Assembly (NCBI RefSeq): GCF_028401955.1
Contig: NZ_JAQOTJ010000002.1
Span: forward strand, 248,001-312,000
DNA: 64,000 bases
Reading direction: 5' to 3'
From: Bacillus sp. BP-3
GTDB taxonomy: Bacteria; Bacillota; Bacilli; Bacillales; Bacillaceae_G
Part shown: positions 6,969 to 15,366 of the stretch, piece after piece
How the letters are laid out: every line of letters begins with the position of its first letter
Position numbering within the stretch: the stretch's first letter is position 1
Notes under the pieces: generated by a model
Database searches by the model: none
What the model was told of the DNA's origin: nothing
Seen by the model: only the letters and a program-made list of their open reading frames with translations
Translations under genes and position numbers: made by a program

Positions 6969-9323
6969 ATGAAAGAGAATCCATACAATTTTAATGAAAT
7001 TCCTGCCGAATTAAAAGGCCTTCCTCAATGGATTTTGTGGAAGTTTGAAACACGAAATAATAAACCAACAAAGGTTCCATATCAAGTAACTGGTGAAATG
7101 GCTCAAGCAAATAATAGACGTACCTGGTCAACGTTTGCAACGGCAGTCAAATTCTATTTAGAAGGTGACTATGACGGCATAGGGTTTGTGTTTAGTAGGC
7201 AAGATAACTATATCGGAATTGATATTGATAAGTGTGTTGTAGATGAAAAAACAAATGCTTTGGCAACAGAAATTATCGATACATTAGACAGCTATACAGA
7301 GTTTTCTCCATCTGGAAAAGGTATTCACATCATCATCAAAGGGAACCTTCCACAATCTGTTTTAGGTACTGGACGGAAAAATACTAAACATGGATTGGAA
7401 ATTTACTCATACGGCCGGTTTTTCACCTTTACTGGAAATCGTGAAAATTCTAATGATGTATATGATCGTACCGATGAGCTAGCGGAAGTGTTCGAACAAT
7501 ATTTTGATGATAGCGATATTCAAGGGCGTGTAAATTTAGCAGAATTTGAAAAAGACGAAATCAAAATTTCAAATGATGCTTTATGGGAAAGAATGTTTCG
7601 GAGTAAAAACGGAGATGAAATCCGGTCATTATATAACGGTAGCTTAATTAATGACGATCATTCAGCTAGTGACCTCGCTTTATGTAATCATTTAGCTTTT
7701 TGGACAGGTAATTCAGCGACTCGAATGGATTCAATGTTTCGTGAAACTAGCTTAATGCGTGATAAATGGGATGTTATTCATTTTAGAGATACAAATGAAA
7801 CATATGGTGAAAGAACTATAGCAACAGCCATTTCATCGACTTCCACAACTATTTTAGACAACAAACAGCAATTCGAAGAATTTTCTTTTGATTTTCTTAA
7901 TGAAGATGCAGCTGAGATTGTGGAGGACAAGCCGAAAAAGAAATTCCGTTTAACAGAGCTCGGCAATGCTGAACGTATTGCGTATGAATATGGCCACGTA
8001 ATCAAGTATGTTAGTGATATTGGTTGGTTCATATGGGACGGAAAACGATGGAAAATAGACACAAAAAAAGAGATTGAACGAATTACAGCAAAGGTGCTCC
8101 GTAGTCTCAATAAGTCAGAAGATGAATCTGAAATGAAATGGGCGCGAATGTGCGAGCGTAGAAATATTCGAATGAATAGTATTAAGGACCTTATGCCATT
8201 GGTTCCAGGAGAGCGACAAGAATTTGATAAGCATAAGTATTTATTAAATGTTGAAAACGGCATTGTTGATTTGAAAACAGGGAAGCTGCAGCAACATGAT
8301 CGAGAACTTGGTTTAACTAAAATTACTAACATTTCATTTGATGAAAACGCAAAATGTCCTGAATGGCTTAACTTCTTAGATCAAATTTTCCAAGGAGACA
8401 AAGAGCTGACTGACTACATGCAACGATTAATTGGTTACTCACTTACTGGAGAAATTACAGAGCAAATAATGGTCTTCCTAATTGGCGGTGGCTCAAATGG
8501 GAAATCAACTTTTATCAATATTATCAAAGATATTATGGGCGACTACGGCAGACAAGCTAAGTCAGATACTTTCATTAAAAAGAAAGAAACTGGGGCCAAT
8601 AATGATATCGCTAGATTAGTTGGATCTCGTTTTGTATCAGCAATTGAAAGCGAAGATGGGGAACAACTATCAGAAGCTTTTGTAAAACAAATAACAGGCG
8701 GTGAGCCGGTGTTAGCCCGGTTCCTGAGACAAGAGTTCTTTGAGTTCATACCTGAATTTAAAGTTTTCTTCACTACAAACCATAAGCCAGTAATCAAAGG
8801 TGTAGATGAAGGGATTTGGAGACGTATTCGTTTGATTCCATTCAATCTACAGTTACCGAAGGAAAAGCGTGATAAGAAGCTACCTGAAAAGTTAAGTCTT
8901 GAAATGCCAGGTATTCTAAATTGGGCGATTGAGGGTTGCTTGAAGTGGCAGCAGTCGGGACTAAACGATCCAGCAATCGTCATGAAAGCAACAGGTGATT
9001 ACAAAGAAGAAATGGATATACTCGGTCCGTTTATGTTCGAATGTTGTTTCAAACGAGAAGATGTCCAAATCGAAGCAAAAGAATTATACGAAGTATATGC
9101 GAATTGGTGTTTCAGAAATGGAGAACATCAATTAAAAAATAGAGCGTTTTATCGAATTTTAGAAACGCAGGGTTTCAAAAGAGAGCGCGGCAACAGAAAT
9201 AAGTATTTTATCCAAGGTGTTACTTTAGCAGACCGAAAAAATACTTTTAAGCAGTCAGAGTTACTGAAAAACGACGAAAATAGCGAAAGTGTTACTAAAA
9301 ATAACACGTTTAAAATCTCTTAA
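6969..9323 (+). CDS. PrimPol / SF3 primase-helicase (P4/D5 type)
   Basis: The start is ATG 6969 with GGAGGG 5 bp upstream, giving 784 residues. The N-terminal quarter (LPQWILWKFE...GIDIDKC...SPSGKGIHI) resembles NrS-1/D5-type PrimPol domains that make primers. The D5-N region is followed by an SF3 helicase with Walker A IGGGSNGKST and the segment FTTNHKPVIKG. The C-terminal about 60 residues form a winged-helix domain (ELYEVYANWCFRNG). It is the replication initiator, placed just upstream of an iteron-like cluster. Confidence 0.92.
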   Translation: MKENPYNFNEIPAELKGLPQWILWKFETRNNKPTKVPYQVTGEMAQANNRRTWSTFATAVKFYLEGDYDGIGFVFSRQDNYIGIDIDKCVVDEKTNALATEIIDTLDSYTEFSPSGKGIHIIIKGNLPQSVLGTGRKNTKHGLEIYSYGRFFTFTGNRENSNDVYDRTDELAEVFEQYFDDSDIQGRVNLAEFEKDEIKISNDALWERMFRSKNGDEIRSLYNGSLINDDHSASDLALCNHLAFWTGNSATRMDSMFRETSLMRDKWDVIHFRDTNETYGERTIATAISSTSTTILDNKQQFEEFSFDFLNEDAAEIVEDKPKKKFRLTELGNAERIAYEYGHVIKYVSDIGWFIWDGKRWKIDTKKEIERITAKVLRSLNKSEDESEMKWARMCERRNIRMNSIKDLMPLVPGERQEFDKHKYLLNVENGIVDLKTGKLQQHDRELGLTKITNISFDENAKCPEWLNFLDQIFQGDKELTDYMQRLIGYSLTGEITEQIMVFLIGGGSNGKSTFINIIKDIMGDYGRQAKSDTFIKKKETGANNDIARLVGSRFVSAIESEDGEQLSEAFVKQITGGEPVLARFLRQEFFEFIPEFKVFFTTNHKPVIKGVDEGIWRRIRLIPFNLQLPKEKRDKKLPEKLSLEMPGILNWAIEGCLKWQQSGLNDPAIVMKATGDYKEEMDILGPFMFECCFKREDVQIEAKELYEVYANWCFRNGEHQLKNRAFYRILETQGFKRERGNRNKYFIQGVTLADRKNTFKQSELLKNDENSESVTKNNTFKIS

Positions 9324-9573
9324 AACCCTTATGTATCAATGGTTTAAGACGCTTTTTATACTTTTGTTGTTACTTTTGTTACTTAATATCATTATCTATA
9401 AAAAATAAAAAATATATATAAGTATATATAGCGCGCAATTCCGACAGACGGTAACACTAGTAACACCAAGTAGTCCAATCCCTTGGGGCTGTAATGATTA
9501 TAGCGTGTTACTAAATGAAAAAAAGCGTAATTTAAGGTGTTTTTTGAGTAAAAAACGATAATTTCCGTAACAC
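9217..9573. other. Candidate phage replication origin (GTGTTACT iteron-like cluster)
   Basis: The octamer GTGTTACT or its core GTGTTAC recurs in both orientations: 9217-9224, 9289-9296 and 9505-9512 on +, and 9451-9457, 9460-9466 and 9567-9573 on -. Two tandem TTGTTACTT copies lie at 9367-9384. They surround a very A/T-rich stretch (9391-9430). The cluster spans the end of the primase gene and the 274-bp gene-free gap after it, a usual place for a phage ori. Confidence 0.6.
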
Positions 9574-9597
9574 GATTAGTAAAGTTGGTGAGTTTTT

Positions 9598-9834
9598 ATG
9601 GAAAAGTTCATAGAAGAAAATTTAGTTAAAGATATTAAGAACTTCGAAAAAAATGAGGATTTATATGAACGGTATTTGAAGTATTGCAAGTTTTATAGTC
9701 TAAAACCATTAACGAAGATTAAGTTCAATAATCAGCTTAAAAAATTCAATATGGGTGTTAAACATCAAAGAATGAAAAATTATGTGATTGAATATGGAAG
9801 GTGGGGAGTGAGATTACTTCCATGCAAGTATTAG
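9598..9834 (+). CDS. Stand-alone winged-helix protein resembling the primase C-terminus
   Basis: This 78-residue protein contains DLYERYLKYCKFYSLKPLTKIKFNNQL. That aligns by pattern with the last domain of the neighbouring primase (ELYEVYANWCFRNGEHQLKNRAFYRIL). It appears to be a free copy of the D5 C-terminal winged helix. It lies directly after the iteron-like region, so binding to the same DNA is plausible. Confidence 0.65.
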   Translation: MEKFIEENLVKDIKNFEKNEDLYERYLKYCKFYSLKPLTKIKFNNQLKKFNMGVKHQRMKNYVIEYGRWGVRLLPCKY

Positions 9835-10250
9835 AAATCATAAGCTCAATTTGGAAAGTGGGCGCAAATATCTATCTTGATCCAAAAGATAATCGAATTG
9901 GAATAACAAGACAGAATTTAATTCCAGCGGAAGTAATGCAAGCTGCTGAACAAAATTACAACGGAATTTATACATGGTTTAAGTCCTGGAAAGGCGAAAG
10001 TGCGGAGAAAGTCACACTAATGAAGGTATTTCAGCACTTTTGTGGATGGAAACATAATCAAAAATTACACGATTGGTTACTTGATGAAGAAGATTCTTTG
10101 CAACTGTTTTATGAGTGGACGATTGTCCTTGCAAATAACGGTTGGACAAACATTTATGATGACCATCGCCAATTTGAGAATGATGAATCAAATGCAATGG
10201 CTAGAAAGATATATGAACGTGCGGTTACATATGCGAAGAAAGGTTTGTAG
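9822..10250 (+). CDS. TubC docking-domain-like phage protein
   Basis: ATG 9822 is preferred (MQVLEIISSIWKVGANIYLD). GTG 9801 is the alternative and the gene overlaps the previous one. The first about 55 residues resemble the TubC N-terminal docking domain, often attached to phage replication proteins. The remainder (about 85 residues, Trp-rich) was not recognised. Confidence 0.7.
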   Translation: MQVLEIISSIWKVGANIYLDPKDNRIGITRQNLIPAEVMQAAEQNYNGIYTWFKSWKGESAEKVTLMKVFQHFCGWKHNQKLHDWLLDEEDSLQLFYEWTIVLANNGWTNIYDDHRQFENDESNAMARKIYERAVTYAKKGL

Positions 10251-10415
10251 ATGATGAATGAATTTAGATTAGAGAAGTTATATAAATATCTTGAATTACT
10301 AACTAAAGCATATTTTACCGATGATCCATTGAATGTTAAACAAAGTATTGAAAAAGTAATGCTCTTGATTGAGCTTGAAATTAATAAAGGATATGGAGAG
10401 GAAGTAGATGAATGA
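10251..10415 (+). CDS. Small acidic helical phage protein
   Basis: This 54-residue ORF starts at ATG 10251 immediately after the previous stop and overlaps the next start by 4 bp (ATGA). It is helical (LEKLYKYLELLTKAYFTDD). Tight packing with neighbours supports it being translated. Function unknown. Confidence 0.6.
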   Translation: MMNEFRLEKLYKYLELLTKAYFTDDPLNVKQSIEKVMLLIELEINKGYGEEVDE

Positions 10416-10951
10416 TCCGTTTCCATTACACAGATAAAGAAATAGAAAAAATCCTTAAAACATTAACGATTGTAATCGATACTCGTGAAAATGTAAATGA
10501 TCATATCCGTGATTACTTACATCAAAAGGGTATACCGTTTAAAAATCAAAAATTAGATACCGGTGATTATGGCTGTATGATTCCTAAAAATGAAGAGTTG
10601 GGAATACCTCGTGATATTTACTTAGATAGCCGAGTAGAACGAAAAGCCCACATGGATGAGATCACAGGGAACTTACAAAAGGATACGCAAACGGCTTTCG
10701 AGAACGAATTAATTCGAAGTAAGGATATTCCCTTCACTCTAATTGTGGAGGACCTACACGGATACGAAAAGATGCTGCAAGGTAAGTATCGTTCGAAATA
10801 TAACCCTTTAGCATTACTTGGCAGACTTAACACATTTAAAGCTAAATACAACTTTGAAATCGTGTATTTAGATAAAAAATTCAGTGGTAACTGGATATAT
10901 CATCATTTTTATTATCAAGCGAAGTATTACCTGCGAACGGGTATTTTCTAA
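10412..10951 (+). CDS. ERCC4-domain nuclease
   Basis: This 179-residue protein carries the XPF/Mus81-type nuclease signature: VIDTRE near the N-terminus and the metal-binding VERKAHMDEI at about 73-82. Phage ERCC4 proteins cut branched or single-strand-flap DNA. Within this replication block it likely processes recombination or replication intermediates. Confidence 0.82.
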   Translation: MIRFHYTDKEIEKILKTLTIVIDTRENVNDHIRDYLHQKGIPFKNQKLDTGDYGCMIPKNEELGIPRDIYLDSRVERKAHMDEITGNLQKDTQTAFENELIRSKDIPFTLIVEDLHGYEKMLQGKYRSKYNPLALLGRLNTFKAKYNFEIVYLDKKFSGNWIYHHFYYQAKYYLRTGIF

Positions 10952-10964
10952 GCAAGGAGAAGCG

Positions 10965-11126
10965 ATGGACAGGAAACAAATTTACATCGATGTGCTGCTA
11001 CATAAAGGTATTTACAAGGAAGAAGGCACAGGGCGTCAGCTTTATGAAATGAGTGAGCAGGAGCTATTCGAATTGATAAAAGGGGATGGGGAGAATGAGA
11101 CATACACGTACAAAACAATTGGCTAA
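10965..11126 (+). CDS. Small Fbp-like phage protein
   Basis: This 53-residue protein starts at ATG 10965 after AAGGAGA. The segment YIDVLLHKGIYKEEGTGRQLYEMSEQEL is reminiscent of the Fur-regulated basic protein (FbpA/B) fold seen in host and phage copies. That similarity is tentative. Function in the phage unknown. Confidence 0.55.
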   Translation: MDRKQIYIDVLLHKGIYKEEGTGRQLYEMSEQELFELIKGDGENETYTYKTIG

Positions 11127-11331
11127 TTTCGATAGAAGTTATAAGTCATGGAAGGAATTACCTAACTTACCTATAGAGTATATCCGAAGAGAGTTTGACG
11201 AGATGGACAAGTCCTTCAAGTGGCACCGAAAGTACAACAACGTGAGTTTTGATTGTAAGCATTATTACCCTAAAGAAGTAACTGTACCTCTATACGTTGA
11301 CCTATACAAAGTCGATTCGGTTTATTACTAA
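11095..11331 (+). CDS. Small basic phage protein
   Basis: This protein of about 78 residues (MRHTRTKQLANFDRSYKSW) is rich in Tyr, Lys and Arg. ATG 11095 overlaps the upstream gene; ATG 11086 is also possible. Family not recognised. Confidence 0.55.
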   Translation: MRHTRTKQLANFDRSYKSWKELPNLPIEYIRREFDEMDKSFKWHRKYNNVSFDCKHYYPKEVTVPLYVDLYKVDSVYY

Positions 11332-11345
11332 GGAGATGAAAAATA

Positions 11346-11426
11346 ATGAAATATACAGAGCATGGAACTTTTGAAGTAACTCAACTATTAGCAGAAGCAA
11401 AGGAGAATGAAGAGAATGGCAACTAA
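11346..11426 (+). CDS. Possible 26-residue micro-ORF
   Basis: ATG 11346 follows AAGGAGATG with proper spacing and encodes MKYTEHGTFEVTQLLAEAKE and six more residues. It overlaps the start of the glutaredoxin-like gene. It could be a leader peptide coupling translation; evidence is limited to the ribosome site. Confidence 0.35.
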   Translation: MKYTEHGTFEVTQLLAEAKENEENGN

Positions 11427-11655
11427 GATCATTATGTTTACAAAAAATAATTGTGGGAATTGCAACAGAGCGAAATTCATGCTTCAACACTGTCCGGTTG
11501 ATGTGGAAATTGAAGAAGTGAATGTTGAATTAAAAGAAAATGAACACCACATAAAACAACAGGGATTAATGACATTACCGGCTTTTTTGATGGAGGACGG
11601 AAATATCATACATGGGTTTGAGGAAGGGAAGATAATGAACAAATTAGGACTGTAG
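11416..11655 (+). CDS. Glutaredoxin/NrdH-like thioredoxin-fold protein
   Basis: This protein of about 79 residues starts at ATG 11416; GGAG is about 10 bp upstream and too close to serve ATG 11407. It has the redox motif CGNC (IIMFTKNNCGNCNRAK), the cis-Pro segment LPAFLM and a C-terminal G-F motif. It may reduce ribonucleotide reductase or another phage/host disulfide target. No phage nrd genes are nearby. Confidence 0.8.
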   Translation: MATKIIMFTKNNCGNCNRAKFMLQHCPVDVEIEEVNVELKENEHHIKQQGLMTLPAFLMEDGNIIHGFEEGKIMNKLGL

Positions 11656-11665
11656 GAGGGAATTC

Positions 11666-11836
11666 ATGAGGAAAGAAGTCACACAGATACAGGTAAAAAG
11701 TGAAATTGAATCAGTAGAAAGTGAGATTCGTAAGATGGAATATCACTTGGTTGGATTGAATAACGAGAAGCGGAAGACGAAACTTTCCCTGGAAGTGTTG
11801 AAGAAACAGAAAGAGAAATTGATCAGTTACTTATAA
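11666..11836 (+). CDS. Small coiled-coil phage protein
   Basis: This 56-residue protein (MRKEVTQIQVKSEIESVESE) starts at ATG 11666 after AGGAGGG. It is almost wholly a charged coiled-coil. No function is apparent. Confidence 0.6.
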   Translation: MRKEVTQIQVKSEIESVESEIRKMEYHLVGLNNEKRKTKLSLEVLKKQKEKLISYL

Positions 11837-11849
11837 GGAGCGGGACAGA

Positions 11850-12323
11850 ATGAAAGAGATTCAATTGACAAAAGGAAAGGTTACATTGGTTGATGATGAA
11901 GACTATGAGTACTTGATGCAAAACAGCTGGTGTTATCAGAGACCGGGTTATGCAGCGAGACGTAGAAATAAAACAATTGAACTTATGCACCGCGTAATAA
12001 TGAAAGCGAAAAAAGGTGAACAGGTTGATCGTATAGACGGGAACAGACTTAATAACCAAAAAGGAAACCTTCGAATCGTTAATAATAGCCAAAATAGTAT
12101 GAATAGGACCATACAAGGTAACAATACCAGTGGTTATAAAGGGGTGAGTTGGAATAAGGAAAAAGAAAAATGGCATTCTTACATTTATAAGGACGGTAAG
12201 AGAACGCATATTGGTTATTACGATTGTAGGCATGAAGCGGCTAAAGAGCATAACAATATGGCTTTGAAAGTACATGGTGAATATGCAAAGTTAAACAAAA
12301 TCATTGAAGGGGAAGTGCACTAA
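11850..12323 (+). CDS. HNH endonuclease with AP2 DNA-binding domain, active site altered
   Basis: This 157-residue protein has an N-terminal HNH-type fold (about 1-80) and a C-terminal AP2 domain (SGYKGVSWNKEKEKWHSYI, about 94-145), like free-standing homing endonucleases. The usual V-D-H-I-D-G motif reads VDRIDGNRLNN, so the first catalytic His is Arg61. Cleavage may be lost while DNA binding persists. It sits between phage genes with no intron visible. Confidence 0.8.
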   Translation: MKEIQLTKGKVTLVDDEDYEYLMQNSWCYQRPGYAARRRNKTIELMHRVIMKAKKGEQVDRIDGNRLNNQKGNLRIVNNSQNSMNRTIQGNNTSGYKGVSWNKEKEKWHSYIYKDGKRTHIGYYDCRHEAAKEHNNMALKVHGEYAKLNKIIEGEVH

Positions 12324-12815
12324 ATGAAACTAAGAGTCAAAGTGAAAAAGATTAATAAAGATGTAGAGTTACCGAAATACGCTAGAGAATTCGATGCGGG
12401 TTTTGATCTTGTAGCAGCAGAGAACATGGTTATTGAACCGGGAGAAACAAGAGTGATTAATACAGGATTAGCTTTCGAGATTCCACTAGGATTTGAATTG
12501 CAGGTACGGCCACGCAGTGGGATTTCACGAAAAACAAAACTTCGAGTTGTATTAGGGACGATTGATAGTGGATACCGCGGAGAAGTTGGAGTGATCATCG
12601 AGAATATATCACCTAAAGGTAATGAAGATTATGGATGCAATGATATACACGGAGATCCAGAACCGTATGCAAGTACAGTTTATAAAATATTAAAGGGCGA
12701 CAGGATTGCACAGGGTGTTATAGCGCCATGCGAAACAGCATGCTTTGTAGAAGTAGATGAATTAAGTGAAAGTGAGCGTGGATCAGGTGGATTTGGCAGC
12801 ACAGGCGTAAAGTAG
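12324..12815 (+). CDS. dut: dUTP diphosphatase
   Basis: This 163-residue protein starts immediately after the HNH gene. All five trimeric dUTPase motifs are present: AGFDLVA, RPRSGIS, GTIDSGYRGEVGV, KGDRIAQ and RGSGGFGSTG. It hydrolyses dUTP to dUMP and keeps uracil out of phage DNA. Phage dUTPases in Firmicutes can also derepress mobile islands; nothing here tests that. Confidence 0.95.
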   Translation: MKLRVKVKKINKDVELPKYAREFDAGFDLVAAENMVIEPGETRVINTGLAFEIPLGFELQVRPRSGISRKTKLRVVLGTIDSGYRGEVGVIIENISPKGNEDYGCNDIHGDPEPYASTVYKILKGDRIAQGVIAPCETACFVEVDELSESERGSGGFGSTGVK

Positions 12816-12853
12816 TACCAAATTTGAATTTTACAAGAAATGGGGAGCGGAAA

Positions 12854-13252
12854 ATGAAAAAGAAAATAATTGCAGGTTTAATGTCTATTATGGCAATAAC
12901 AGGTTTAGCAGGTTGTAGTACAGAAGCAGATACAGTTTCACAAAATTTATCTAAATCAGCTGATTCATTTGAGGTTCAACGAAGAGTAGTGTTCTTCAAT
13001 GGTATAACTGATAAATACCTTTTAAGTATTGAGGGATTATGCGCTTTAGACGCTAGTGATGGGAAGAAGATAACTGTAACTTGCAAGACTGGTGATGGTA
13101 AATATAAGAAACATTACCTTGGATTAAGTGATAATGTAAGTTACTTCATTGAACAAACAGATGCTAAGTACGAAGATGCATACCATTACAAAGTACTGTT
13201 TAGACCGGAAGAAATTATTCCAGATATTAAGTTGCAGACAAGCAATAAATAA
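12854..13252 (+). CDS. Phage-encoded lipoprotein (beta-sandwich type)
   Basis: ATG 12854 (GGGGAGCGGAAAA upstream) gives 132 residues with a classic lipoprotein signal ending TGLAGC, lipidated Cys21. The mature part (LSKSADSFEVQRRVVFFNGITD) resembles the phage beta-sandwich lipoprotein family. Anchored on the outside of the membrane, it could block superinfection or DNA injection; this is inference. Its early-region position is unusual for a conversion gene. Confidence 0.75.
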   Translation: MKKKIIAGLMSIMAITGLAGCSTEADTVSQNLSKSADSFEVQRRVVFFNGITDKYLLSIEGLCALDASDGKKITVTCKTGDGKYKKHYLGLSDNVSYFIEQTDAKYEDAYHYKVLFRPEEIIPDIKLQTSNK

Positions 13253-13319
13253 ACTACTTTTATGAGTTTGTATGATGAAGTTTTGAAGAGTAAAACTAAA
13301 CAAAAGGGGAATGAGAAAT

Positions 13320-13487
13320 ATGAAGGATGTAAAAATTGAAGATCTTGGAGAAGAATTAAAAATTATTGTGGATGGTAAAGAAATTGCATGTGCTACTCCT
13401 ATAGCAAAGGCAGTGGCAGAGAATTTATTAGTATTTTTAGACCAAGCCAGAGCTATTAACCTCACTATTGTAGATTTAACAAAATAG
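13320..13487 (+). CDS. Small phage protein
   Basis: This 55-residue protein starts at ATG 13320 after AAGGGGAATGAG and begins MKDVKIEDLGEELKIIVDGK. It has alternating beta and helix. Family not recognised. Confidence 0.6.
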   Translation: MKDVKIEDLGEELKIIVDGKEIACATPIAKAVAENLLVFLDQARAINLTIVDLTK

Positions 13488-13509
13488 TTATTGTAATACA
13501 ATTTGAATT

Positions 13510-13734
13510 TTGTTAAGAAAGGCATGTAACAGTCATTTGAAAAAGGCTGATAAAGTTCATGAGTTAGTATTTGATTACCTTCTCGATATTAAACATCCTA
13601 ATATGGCTGTGCGTAAAAAGAATGAGAGTATTGTCACACTTGTACTTGTTTTATCGACAATGGCTAAGGGTACGAGGTATGAAGAAGATGTATATAAGCT
13701 GATTGAAGAAGCTGATAAACACATCTACGATTAA
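13510..13734 (+). CDS. Small helical phage protein, start uncertain
   Basis: The open frame runs through HLKKADKVHELVFDYLLDIK to KLIEEADKHIYD. No ATG is available; TTG 13510 and TTG 13537 are candidates, neither with a well-spaced ribosome site. The helical composition and gap-free frame suggest a real gene. Function unknown. Confidence 0.5.
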   Translation: MLRKACNSHLKKADKVHELVFDYLLDIKHPNMAVRKKNESIVTLVLVLSTMAKGTRYEEDVYKLIEEADKHIYD

Positions 13735-13818
13735 ATATTCGACTAAGTAAAAATAAGTAGCTAGTGATAAGAAATCCGGAATTTCAACAAAACGTTAGGA
13801 ATCTACGAGGTGATGTTA

Positions 13819-14025
13819 ATGACATTTGAAGTTGTAAGTAAAAAAGGCAACGTTACAGGTTCACTACAGAAAAGTATGGAATGTTTGTGTGATTTAGGTT
13901 GCATTCTTGCGCAAAACGCACATGAAACAGCGATTAATATTTCTATGATGCTATTGCGAAAAGGAGAATCGTTAACAGTGGATGATGCAGAAGGGAAAGA
14001 AATTAAAGTTACAAGACTTAGTTAA
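13819..14025 (+). CDS. Small phage protein, HPr-like pattern
   Basis: The third in-frame start, ATG 13819, fits the ribosome site GAGG with 8-bp spacing, giving 68 residues. The C-terminal half (MMLLRKGESLTVDDAEGKEIKVT) loosely recalls the end of HPr-type folds. No active-site His was identified. Function unknown. Confidence 0.5.
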   Translation: MTFEVVSKKGNVTGSLQKSMECLCDLGCILAQNAHETAINISMMLLRKGESLTVDDAEGKEIKVTRLS

Positions 14026-14059
14026 TTTTAACCAAAGCGTTATTTTGGAGGGGAACGGA

Positions 14060-14470
14060 ATGGAAATCAAAGTGAACGAGCAAGCTCAAAAGTTTCATTT
14101 AGCAACAAATATGGGGAATTGGCAACAGGCGATAGGTCATGAAATACAAGTAGGGAAGTACAGATTTTGTGCCATCCCTATGGGATATCACATAAATGTA
14201 TCTGAAGTAACAACAGGGGTCAGAGCGATAAACGTCAATATCACGCAAGAAGTTTGGGATGAGACAAGAACTAAAGAAGATACAGTGAAGTTTTTGTATA
14301 AAGTCGGAAAAAGAATGGAAGAAGTCATAAATAAAGTTGGAAGCTCTTACTTAGATAAATTAATTGAGGATTCTAAGAAATTGAATTTAGAAAGAATTGG
14401 AGAAATGCCACCAATCGAAGATGTTGATACGGATTGGATGACGGATGATATCAGTGATGTGACTCACTAA
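14060..14470 (+). CDS. Phage protein of unknown function
   Basis: ATG 14060 follows GGAGGGGAACGG and gives 136 residues (MEIKVNEQAQKFHLATNMGNW). It has a beta-rich N-terminus and an acidic C-terminus (PPIEDVDTDWMTDDISD). Family not recognised. Confidence 0.65.
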   Translation: MEIKVNEQAQKFHLATNMGNWQQAIGHEIQVGKYRFCAIPMGYHINVSEVTTGVRAINVNITQEVWDETRTKEDTVKFLYKVGKRMEEVINKVGSSYLDKLIEDSKKLNLERIGEMPPIEDVDTDWMTDDISDVTH

Positions 14471-14506
14471 GTAATACAAAATCCTTATTTGAAAGGAGTA
14501 TGGGAC

Positions 14507-14710
14507 ATGAAAGGCTATCTTTCTATTCACTCTAAACTTATCGATTTGAACATAGTAAGTAATGAACCACAAATGACAGTCGAGTTTAGTATTCATTACG
14601 AAAATGGTCAATTAATTGAAACAAGTTTAGTTATTAATGGTCATCCTGATCCAAAAGAAGTATTTGAGGAGATCACTAAGTATTTTAAAGGAACATTACA
14701 GTACTTATAA
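14507..14710 (+). CDS. Small phage protein
   Basis: ATG 14507 follows GAAAGGAGTATGGGAC and gives 67 residues (MKGYLSIHSKLIDLNIVSNE). It has a beta-rich pattern with no motif recognised. Confidence 0.6.
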   Translation: MKGYLSIHSKLIDLNIVSNEPQMTVEFSIHYENGQLIETSLVINGHPDPKEVFEEITKYFKGTLQYL

Positions 14711-14752
14711 AACAAAACAAAATCGTTAATTGAATAGAAAAGGGGAATGGAT

Positions 14753-15052
14753 ATGTCATTAGTTAAAAATCTGAAAGAAATCCAAGACAAGGCTATCGAT
14801 GAAAAGGCATTGGAATTTGCAGAGGAAATGGAAGCGGCAATAATCGAAAGTGCCGCAAAAGGATATTCCGGTTATAGATATAAAATCCACAATGAAAATC
14901 CAGATAAACATATTATGCATTCGAAACTATTCATAGAAAAGTTACAAGAATTAATGGATGGTGTGAAAGTTGATTTTAAGAAAGAAGAAAGGAAGAACAT
15001 TTTAGGTGGATTTTACTATGAACATTACATCCATTTTAAGTGGAATGATTAA
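14753..15052 (+). CDS. Phage protein of unknown function
   Basis: AAAAGGGGAATGGAT precedes ATG 14753 with good spacing; ATG 14747 is too close to the ribosome site. The 99-residue protein has a helical N-terminus (LKEIQDKAIDEKALEFAEEM) and an aromatic C-terminus (GGFYYEHYIHFKWND). Function unknown. Confidence 0.65.
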   Translation: MSLVKNLKEIQDKAIDEKALEFAEEMEAAIIESAAKGYSGYRYKIHNENPDKHIMHSKLFIEKLQELMDGVKVDFKKEERKNILGGFYYEHYIHFKWND

Positions 15053-15227
15053 TTTTTTGTAAAAATTCATTTTGCCGAAAAAACGACTTTATATAACAAG
15101 GAAATTAAACGTTTAAATTAATTCCGAATGCAATATGTCTTGGGGACAGTAAAACGTCTAAAAACGTGTAATAACACTGTGTAAAATGATTCATACGTTT
15201 TGAGGTGAAATTAAAGGGGGAAAAACG

Positions 15228-15350
15228 ATGAAAAAGAGAAAAAAACGAAAAATTAGGAAGGCGATTGCTCGTAGGGCGAAGTCGTTTGAAAAACATCAAG
15301 TTAATACTGCTTGGAGAAACATTTTTGTACAAGCTGGTATTCTAAAATAA
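15228..15350 (+). CDS. 40-residue strongly basic peptide
   Basis: ATG 15228 has AAAGGGGG well placed upstream and encodes MKKRKKRKIRKAIARRAKSF and 20 more residues, almost half Lys/Arg in the first half. It directly precedes the sigma-like late regulator. Nucleic-acid binding is a reasonable guess from charge only. Confidence 0.5.
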   Translation: MKKRKKRKIRKAIARRAKSFEKHQVNTAWRNIFVQAGILK

Positions 15351-15366
15351 GTGAGGTGCTCATACA

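Noticed and set aside
9217-9573. CRISPR-like array from recurrent GTGTTAC motifs
   Set aside because: Repeats are 7-9 bp, in both orientations and unevenly spaced. No CRISPR repeat-spacer structure and no cas genes in the window.
13263-13340. 25-codon ORF before the 13320 gene
   Set aside because: No ribosome site and overlaps a better supported start.
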